From Rhinopithecus roxellana (Eukaryota > Chordata > Mammalia > Primates > Cercopithecidae), in assembly GCF_007565055.1 (NCBI RefSeq), contig NC_044549.1, forward strand, positions 70,894,882 to 70,958,881: 64,000 nt of DNA, written 5' to 3'. The notes under the pieces are model-generated. The model saw only the letters and a program-made list of their open reading frames with translations, was not told where the DNA came from and made no database searches. How positions within the stretch are numbered: position 1 is the stretch's first letter; each line of letters begins with the position of its first letter. Of the stretch, positions 57,266-64,000 are shown in pieces. Both the position numbers and the translations under genes were made by a program.

Positions 57266-57519
57266 ACAATGAGATCACTTGGACTCGGGAAGGGGAACAT
57301 CACGCACTGGGGCCTATCATGGGGAGGGGGGAGGGGGGAGGGCGGAGGAGGGAGGGATTGCATTGGGGAGTTTTACATGATATAAATGATGAATTGATGG
57401 GTGCTGACGAGTTGATGGGTGCAGCACACCAACATGGCATAAGTATACATATGTAACAAACCTGCAGGTTATGCACATGTACCCTGGAACTTAAAGTATA
57501 ATAAAAAAAAAAAAAAAAA
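57266..57519 (+). other. L1 3' UTR with G-rich tract and poly(A)
   Basis: The G-rich run 57,321-57,357 is a conserved L1 3' UTR feature able to form G-quadruplexes. The sequence ends 'gaacttaaagtataataaaa' with 17 A. The UTR contains a partial direct repeat ('gatgaattgatgggtgctga' then 'cgagttgatgggtgcagc'). Confidence 0.92.
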
Positions 57520-57836
57520 CAATTATACTCCCTACAATCTGTAACTGTGAATGTCATACAGATACTCACCATCTCACCTCCACTAACTATCTACAACACC
57601 ATTTTAAGCTGTAACCATTAAATAAGGCAATTACTAATAATTTTCTTTCAAAGACAGAAAGAACAAATTCAAATGACCCAGAATAACATCAGCTCCCAGG
57701 TGACTTTGGCACTTTTGGAATGGAAAAACCATCTACATGATACCATAGCCTTTAAATAGCCAAAATGTCACTAACGATGATTGAAGTGCAAAAAGAAAAT
57801 AAAAAACATTTTCTTTAAGAATGTGATTCTACAGAT
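57520..57836. other. No recognised feature
   Basis: 3' flank of the L1. Nothing recognised. Confidence 0.4.
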
Positions 57837-57954
57837 TTATATATATATGTCTATATATATACACATATATATATAAATGTATATATACATATATGTATTA
57901 TATATAATAATATGTGTGTGTGTGTGTGTGTGTATGTGTGTGTGTGTGTGTATG
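57837..57954. repeat. (TA)n / (TG)n compound microsatellite
   Basis: TA-rich alternating sequence to about 57,911, then two (TG)n runs separated by 'tatgtg'. Confidence 0.95.
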
Positions 57955-58029
57955 GAAATTGAGCGCCCCTTATTTAGATATTTTCCCAAGGTTTTAATGT
58001 GTTGATAGATCACTATCTATTACCAAAAG

Positions 58030-59123
58030 CATTTATTCATTTTCATTCATCCATTCATTCACTCACTCACTCATTAAATTTTTCTTCGAACACAGACTAT
58101 ATGCCATTTAATGTCTTCTATATGATGTATAAACTATTGAACAAAACAGACAATCTCTGCCTTCATGGAGTTTACACTCTAATCAGAAAAGAGAGACAGG
58201 GGATGCTGGGAACTAGGGTTGCAATTTTAAAGAAAGTGGTCAGAGAAGACCTCCTTGACAAAGTGACACTGAAGCATTGATTTGAAGACAGTAAAAGATT
58301 AGGCACATGAACATTTGAGACAGCAACCTCCATGATGAAGCAAATGTGCATGATAGGGGAAGCTGCCTGGCACATGTAAAGAATTCACTGCAAGGAACCA
58401 GGGAGAGCAGAACATAGTGAGTAAACATGTAAGTAGCAGGAGTTAGTAGAGGAGGTTAGCAAAGGGAGTGGTGTGAGAAGGAGGGGATGGCTATGGAAGG
58501 AAAGGCTAGGAGGAGATGGCTATGGAAGGAAACATCCTGTAGCCTGTGCAGGGCTTTCACTTTTACTCTGAGTGGAAAAGGAGCCTCTTGGAGGGATTCG
58601 ATTAGTGATGAGATATACACTGACTTAGAGTTTAATACAATCACTCAGGCTATTGTGTCAAAAATAGACTTCAAAAAGACATAGGTAGAAATAGGGAGAT
58701 GTATTAGAGGCTACTGGAACTCTGCGTATGATAGATGGTATTGACATGGATAAAGGAAAGGGGAGATGGTAAGAAGTATGGTTATAACTTTATTCTGAAG
58801 GCAAAACTGATAGTGTTCACTGATGAGAGAGTTCAGGTCATCAAGGATGATGCTAAACTTTTTGACCCAAGAAATTAGAAGAATCAATTGCTACTTACTG
58901 AAAGAGCAAAGATTGAGACCGAGACTTTGGCAGAAAGGTCAGGGTCTCGATTTTAGATGTAATCAATTTGAAATGCCTAGTATATACCAAGAAGTTGCCG
59001 GGTAGGCAAGAGGAAAAATAAGTCTAGAGTTCAGAGAAACGATAACAGGCCAAAAATATCAACTTTGGTGCCAGTAGCCCACATATGATTTTAAAGCCAT
59101 GAATCTTGATGGAATCACCAGAA
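58030..59123 (-). mobile_element. L2 LINE, antisense, ~1.1 kb (longest L2 in the window)
   Basis: Runs from the complement of the L2 3' end ('ttcattcatccattcattca', 'cttcatggagtttacactct') through 'gaccagagaagacctcc'-type L2 sequence ('gtggtcagagaagacctcct') to 'ttttaaagccatgaatcttg'. A unit 'gatggctatggaaggaaa' is repeated at 58,485 and 58,515. The segment 58,790-59,123 reappears inverted at 60,437-60,775. Confidence 0.8.
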
Positions 59124-59159
59124 CAGTGAGTGTTTGACCAAAAACAAGTTCAACCTTAA

Positions 59160-59275
59160 CAGGTATATACAGTTAAGTAAAAAATTGCTTAGGCTTTCTG
59201 AGTCTTAGTTTTCTCAACTGGAAAATAAGTTAGTCAAGATTATTTCTGCAAATTCTAGCATGTTATGGTTTGATC
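59160..59275 (+). mobile_element. MIR SINE fragment, sense
   Basis: 'gctttctgagtcttagtttt' and 'ctcaactggaaaataagtta' match MIR after its core. Confidence 0.55.
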
Positions 59276-60165
59276 TATATTTTAATAATTGGTCATTTAC
59301 TGTTAAAATAATTTATATATAAAATTATTTTGCTTTGATAGCATGTTTGTCATTTGAAGAGAATTATACAATAATAAGCATTTTTATGTAGACAAAAATA
59401 TGGTGTCAGTCTGAAACAAAGAGAGATTATCGTAACATTTCAGATGGAACACCAAAATTACAAAAGGCCTTTGTTGCATCCAGAAGGTTAGAAAAAGTGG
59501 TTTCTATAACTATAGCCTACATATCACCCTGAATTGCTAAGGTGTCTCTATGGAGTTTTGTCATTATTTGACTCATACAGTCCCTCTGTAGAGAGTCTTC
59601 TTAATTAAAAACCATTTTATTTAAGTAACTGGAGAGAGATCCTGGGAATAAAGGCAATACAATTAAAATTCTTCTTTTATTACTTGTGTGTTTCTTTAGG
59701 AAAATAAGTGTATGTATATCCAACATTCCCTCATTAACATATGCAGACATTTTAGGCATGACAGCAACCCATCACTAAGATGGTAAAAGAAAGTATTTGG
59801 CATCAACAACCTGCATTTTGGACACTTGCCTTTTTTGAGTCATTATGGATATAATTAATTATTTTCTAGGCAAATCTTAGATTTCTTTGCTGGTAATCAT
59901 TGTGTCTTATTTCTTTTAGTTTCGCTTTCTGAAACCAAGGCTGAAATGGCTTTTAAATGAGAAGTTGTGAAGTTTTATGAGGAAAGGCTTGCACATATAA
60001 TGTGAGCTCAGTAACAGCCCGATTATCAAGCACAAGTACTAGATTCTTTTCCATTTCCCAGGTTAAACATAGATAGAATTTTCTTTCAAACTGATACTGC
60101 TTTAGTAGGAACAGACTAAAGACTACAGGAAAGTTATTAGCATCCTTTGAAAAGTGATAGTGTAT
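59276..60165. other. No recognised feature
   Basis: AT-rich sequence. Nothing recognised. Confidence 0.4.
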
Positions 60166-60903
60166 TGTATTAGTCCATTTTGTGTTGCTATAAAGGAATA
60201 TCTAAGAAAAGAGATTTATTTTGGCTCTTGGCTATACAGACTGTGCAAGGAGCATAGTGCCAGCCTCTGCTGCTGGTGAGGCCTCAGGAAGCTTATAATC
60301 ACAGTAAAGGCAAAGGGACAGCAAGTGTGTCACATGGTGAGAAACAGAAAGAGGGAGAGGGAGGTGCCGGTCTTTTTAACAATCAGAACTCATTATAGCA
60401 GGGAGGGTACCAAGCCACTCATGAAATCACCAAATCTATTCTGGTGATTTCATCAAACTCATGGCTTTAAATATCATATGCGTGCTACTGGCACCCAAGT
60501 TCATATTTTTGACCTGTTATCTCTTCCCTGAACTCTAGCCTTGTTTTTCCTGTTGCCTACCAGGCAACTTCTTCTTGCTATATACTAGGCATGTCAAATT
60601 GATTACATCTAAAGTGAAGATACTGACCTTTCCACCAAAGTCTTGGTCTTAGTCTTTCCTCTTTCAGTAAGTGCCAATTGATCCTTTTAGTTTCCTGGGC
60701 CAAAAAATGTAGCATCATCCTTGATGATTTGAACTCTGTCATCAGTGAATACTATCAGCTCTACCTTCAGAATAGATTACAGAAAGCCATTCATGAGGAA
60801 ACTACCCCCATGACCCACATACATGCTCCTAGGCCCCACCTCCAACACTGGGGATTACAGTCCAATGTGAAATGTGGAGGAGACAAATATCCAAACTCTA
60901 TCA
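60166..60903 (-). mobile_element. MST-type MaLR solo LTR, antisense, interrupted by an insertion
   Basis: Left part 60,166-60,424 ('tgtattagtccattttgtgt' to 'accaagccactcatga'); right part 60,784-60,903 ('aagccattcatgagg' to 'aatatccaaactctatca'). Together they give one reverse-complement MSTA/MSTB-class LTR. The break duplicates 13 bases of the LTR on both sides of the insert. Confidence 0.85.
60425..60783 (+). repeat. 359-bp insert in the LTR: inverted copy of part of the nearby L2
   Basis: 60,437-60,775 is about 85% identical by eye to the reverse complement of 58,790-59,123, far closer than two independent L2 copies of this age should be. Shared blocks include 'tcaaattgattacatctaaa', 'gcatcatccttgatga' and 'aactctag.cttatttttcc'-like sequence. 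The flanks 'aagccactcatga' (60,412-60,424) and 'aagccattcatga' (60,784-60,796) form a 13-bp target-site-like duplication with one mismatch. No poly(A) is visible at either end. Confidence 0.85.
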
Positions 60904-60929
60904 TGCATGTTAGAATGAGCACAATATTT

Positions 60930-61080
60930 GGAGGAAAGAATGGGAGTTAAATTCTGAGTTGGTCTCTTACATTCTATGTACCTAAGCAAATTATTTAATT
61001 TTTGTGAGCATCACTCTCTCTATCTGAAACCTCAAAGGGCCATTGGTAAGTTTAGATAAAGCAATATATAAAAACGTTCC
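60930..61080 (+). mobile_element. MIR SINE, sense, diverged
   Basis: 'gtacctaagcaaattattta' and 'atttttgtgagcatcactct' are in MIR order. Confidence 0.55.
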
Positions 61081-62149
61081 ATATAGAAGAGGCAATCGGC
61101 GTGTTACTTCCTCTATTTATGAAATCTTTCATTCAAGTTTTAACTTTCTTAAGATCAGGCTATCTTAAAATCTATATTAAAAGCATTGATAACCCACCAA
61201 TAAAATGTATACATTTTGATAAAATTGTTGTTCCTTGTATTTATAAACTTAGACAAGAGTAGAAATTATCTACTTTTCCAATTATCACTGTATCATAATA
61301 TTTGAATAACAGTACAATCATTGAGTTTTACATGGATTTCTAAGTTTAGTTTAAATGGAAGTCATTACATATGCAGAAGAACAGAGGGACAGATCTTAAT
61401 GGTATATATGCATAATACTGAATGTATTTGACAGGACATAAAAAGAGAGATACTCACAGGGAAGGAAAGTTATGTATCTTCCTCATTGAGACACACGCAA
61501 AATGATTTCCTGACATGTGCCAGGAAAATCAATTAGAACCAGTAGAAATCACCAAATATATTGAAGTACATTATAGAATTTTCAAAGTCCAGAGAGGTTA
61601 TATGGACAGGTCATGATTTGTGAAAAATTATCATTCAACTGCTGAATGTCTATCTGCCAAACACTTTCCAACTGACTTTCAAGAGGGTCTGTTTACATTC
61701 CATAGATATTTAATTTAATTAACTACTTTGACACTAAGTCTTTTTTTTTTTTTTTTTAAGTGTCCTATAAGGACTAATGGTTGCCTGGAGGCCAAGGAAT
61801 ATGATTAAGCAACGCAAACTATCTTAGTGACACTTCACTTCTTTGCAGTGATTAAAAATTTAACTCTGAATATAAAGAGATCTTGGACAAAAAAATTTGT
61901 TGTATCCTTCTGATAAAGTATAATTACATGGATAAATGCTCACTATTTTTGTTAGCTGACTAAAAAAGAAAAAATTTCAATATTTATTTCCTTCCTAACT
62001 CCCCAAAAATTATCAAAAATAACATTCATAAATGATTTCTATAAGGAATTGTGAAAGTTTATCAGATGAATTAGGGCATTCTTGTCATATTCAACCAAAA
62101 CAGAGTCAAGAGTGCAGGGGTAAAAAAGCACTCAAGGCATACAATATTG
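61081..62149. other. No recognised feature apart from a T16 run
   Basis: AT-rich. A T homopolymer lies at about 61,741-61,757 with no element beside it. Confidence 0.4.
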
Positions 62150-62371
62150 TTCTAAGAATATAATTCTCTGCAAATCTGGCTGCTGAAGCTGCCTATTGTA
62201 ACTTGAAACCAGTTTTACCTAATAGCTACTGAAACAACCTTCTGCAACTCTAAGACTAGTTTTACCTACCACCAGTCAGAGCTTTCCAGGTCCTCAAAAC
62301 ATTACTTGTGCCAATGAGTTTTCCGAAAAATCCATAAATAATACTTAATCTTTTGTAAAACCCGCAACCTC

Positions 62372-62414
<43 letters not shown>

Positions 62415-62790
62415 TATGAGACAGAGTCTTGCTGTATGGCCCAGACTGGAGTGCAATGGTGTGATCTTGGGTCACTGCAACCTCCGCCTCCTGGGTTCCA
62501 GCTATTCTCATGCCTTAGACTCCCAAGTAGCTCCAATTACAGGTGACCACTACCATGCCCATCTAATTTTTTGTTTTGTTTTGTTTTGTTTTTTAGGAGA
62601 GACCGGGTTTCACAATGTTGGTCAGGCTGGTCTCAAACTCCTGATCTCAGATGATCTACCCACCTTGGCCTCCCAAAGTGCTGGGATTACCACTGTGCCT
62701 GGCCCCTCTTTATTCTTCAGACATACTAAAGACCACCCAGTCTGTGTGTATGCCCCAAATCACAATTCTTGTATCCCAAAAACTGTTAAA
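62150..62790 (+). mobile_element. Possible old ERV-type LTR, split by an Alu
   Basis: 'gaaaccagttttacctaata', 'ccagtcagagctttccaggt' and 'tttgtaaaacccgcaacctc' to the left, and 'agaccacccagtctgtgtgt' to the right, resemble the 3' half of a class I ERV LTR. The family is not assigned; the Alu at 62,371-62,704 divides it. Confidence 0.35.
62371..62704 (-). mobile_element. Alu SINE, antisense, with (TTTA)n tail and (TTTTG)n linker
   Basis: The tail is a clean (TTTA)n run (62,371-62,414). The body starts 'gagacagagtcttgctgtat' and ends 'ttaccactgtgcctggcc'. The inter-monomer linker carries TTTTG repeats (62,571-62,592). Confidence 0.94.
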
Positions 62791-63009
62791 CTTAGAGATT
62801 CCTCTTTACATATTTTATTTGTATGATAAATGAGAGAGCGATCATAAAAATTTGGATTTAAGTAACATTTTCCTTCCTAAATAGGTACTTCCAATGCCTA
62901 TTATCATTGTATTTAATTTAGAAACTATTTCTACGGCGTAAGAATATATCATATTATTTTACAGGTGGGAAAGTAAACACAGAGAAGCTTCATGGCTTTA
63001 CTCTTATAT

Positions 63010-63520
63010 TGGCTCTGTGTTAAACAACAAATTGTCCCAAATGGGCCAGCTTAAAACAGCAAACATTTGTCACCTCACAGGACTTCTGAAGGTCTAGAAA
63101 CTGGGAGTGGCTTAGCTACCTGATTCTGGTTCAGAGCTGCTGAAGACATGGTAGCCAAGTTGTTGGCCAGGGCTGCAGTCTCTGAAGGTTTGACTGGGAC
63201 TGTACAGTTCACTTCCAAGCTCACGCAAAAGGTGACATGGCTATTGGAAAGGGTGTCAGCTCTTCTCTACATTGGCCTCTCTGTAGATTTGCTTCCCCCA
63301 GAGCAAACGATGGGAGACAGAGAGAGAGAAACCAAAACAAAAGCTGAGATAATGTCTTTTATAACCCCGGAAATGATATAACATTGCTCTTTCCATGTTT
63401 TATGGGTCACACAGACCAAAGCTGGTAGAATGTGGGAGCGGTTTTAAACATAGGTCACTACCAAGAGGCAGGATCCCCTGGGATCATCTTGGAGAATGGT
63501 TACCATGGTTACTGCCCCAC
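63010..63520 (+). mobile_element. Old high-copy interspersed repeat, family not named
   Basis: 'gccagcttaaaacagcaaac', 'gctgcagtctctgaaggttt' and 'atgggtcacacagaccaaag' are in an order I recognise from a common mammalian repeat, but I cannot name it. About 500 bp. Confidence 0.5.
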
Positions 63521-64000
63521 AACTGGGAGCACAGCTGAAGCTAGTGCTGCTAATCCTACTCTAAGACTCAGAATGCAAAAGAAGATTGAGAAACTAAATG
63601 ACTGCTTTTCTTCTGCACTCTCCATGAATAGGTAGCCATCATTCAAGATTTTATATCTCTTTTTAGGGTTTAGACCCCTTTATGAGATGTAAAAAACCTC
63701 TTCAGATTGCCAAGAGTCATCAAAGGAAAGACTGACCTAAATTGCTTTGCATAAGAGAATACTGTGAGCTTGGGACATGATAGATAACAGATGAAGTGAA
63801 GAGGAGAAGGTTCTCTAGGGAGAGAGGAGCTGATAGAAATAGTAGCATGCTGGCACCAAGGTGAGGGTATGATCATCTTCAGTTCTATGTGCCCCATAGG
63901 GAAGGATGATTAGTAGATTTTAGGCCTGTGAAGAGTACATGCCTTGGAGATGCTTAAGAAAAATGAAAAAGTAGACGTGGTGCACAGCAAGAACCAATAT
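63521..64000. other. No recognised feature
   Basis: Single-copy looking sequence to the window edge. Confidence 0.4.

Larger units (their letters stand above)
51340..57519 (+). mobile_element. Full-length primate LINE-1 (L1PA group), both ORFs broken
   Basis: About 6.2 kb with every part of an L1 in order: 5' UTR with internal promoter, ORF1, 63-bp spacer, ORF2, 3' UTR with a G-rich tract, and poly(A) (57,503-57,519). LINE-1 copies itself by target-primed reverse transcription and is autonomous when intact. Here ORF1 has two compensating frameshifts and ORF2 has many frameshifts plus a stop, so it cannot move itself. The 5' UTR retains many CpGs, suggesting a moderate age. It resembles the L1PA6-8 or Old World monkey L1 lineages rather than the youngest human ones; the subfamily is an inference. 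A clear target-site duplication was not found (only 'acaaatta' against 'acaatta'). Confidence 0.97.

Overview
The window is primate nuclear DNA. It is dense in dimeric Alu elements (about 25 copies, from old AluJ-like to one AluY-like) and carries a full-length L1PA-type LINE-1, older L1 fragments, MaLR solo LTRs, L2, MIR and hAT MITEs. The Alu and L1PA content points to a catarrhine (Old World monkey or ape); I cannot fix the species. Two runs of exactly 100 N (3,984-4,083 and 25,254-25,353) show that it comes from a draft assembly. I found no protein-coding exon I can defend and no functional RNA gene, so the window reads as intergenic or deep intronic sequence. The long open reading frames are almost all inside Alu, LTR or L1 sequence or simple repeats.

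Layout. 1-4.7 kb: Alus whose A-tails have grown into long GAAA/GA/GGAA tracts; the first ~387 bases reappear in inverted orientation directly right of the first gap, which suggests an assembly error or a true palindrome. 4.7-12 kb: Alus, an L2 split by later insertions, MLT1-type LTRs, and a nearly full-length 7SL RNA retropseudogene (10,240-10,538) with a perfect 14-bp target-site duplication. 12-20 kb: a near-perfect 44-bp inverted repeat (13,174-13,282), nested L1 and Alu insertions, and a 1.5-kb 5'-truncated L1 in antisense. 20-35 kb: scattered Alu, MIR, L2, a MER5A copy, the second gap, and long stretches with nothing recognisable. 35-51 kb: mostly old repeats and single-copy sequence, an inverted pair of ~190-bp segments (43.7/44.8 kb), an orphan 44-base A tract, and an MST LTR. 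51.3-57.5 kb: the full-length L1, with both ORFs broken. 58-64 kb: a 1.1-kb antisense L2, part of which reappears inverted inside an MST LTR at 60.4 kb, then Alu and old repeats.

No set of genes works together here. The most unusual content is structural: four inverted duplications of different size and apparent age. They are the gap-flanking arms, the 44-bp hairpin, the 43.7/44.8-kb pair and the 58.8/60.4-kb pair. Family names of old repeats come from memory of consensus sequences, not from a database search; where I could not name a family I say so.
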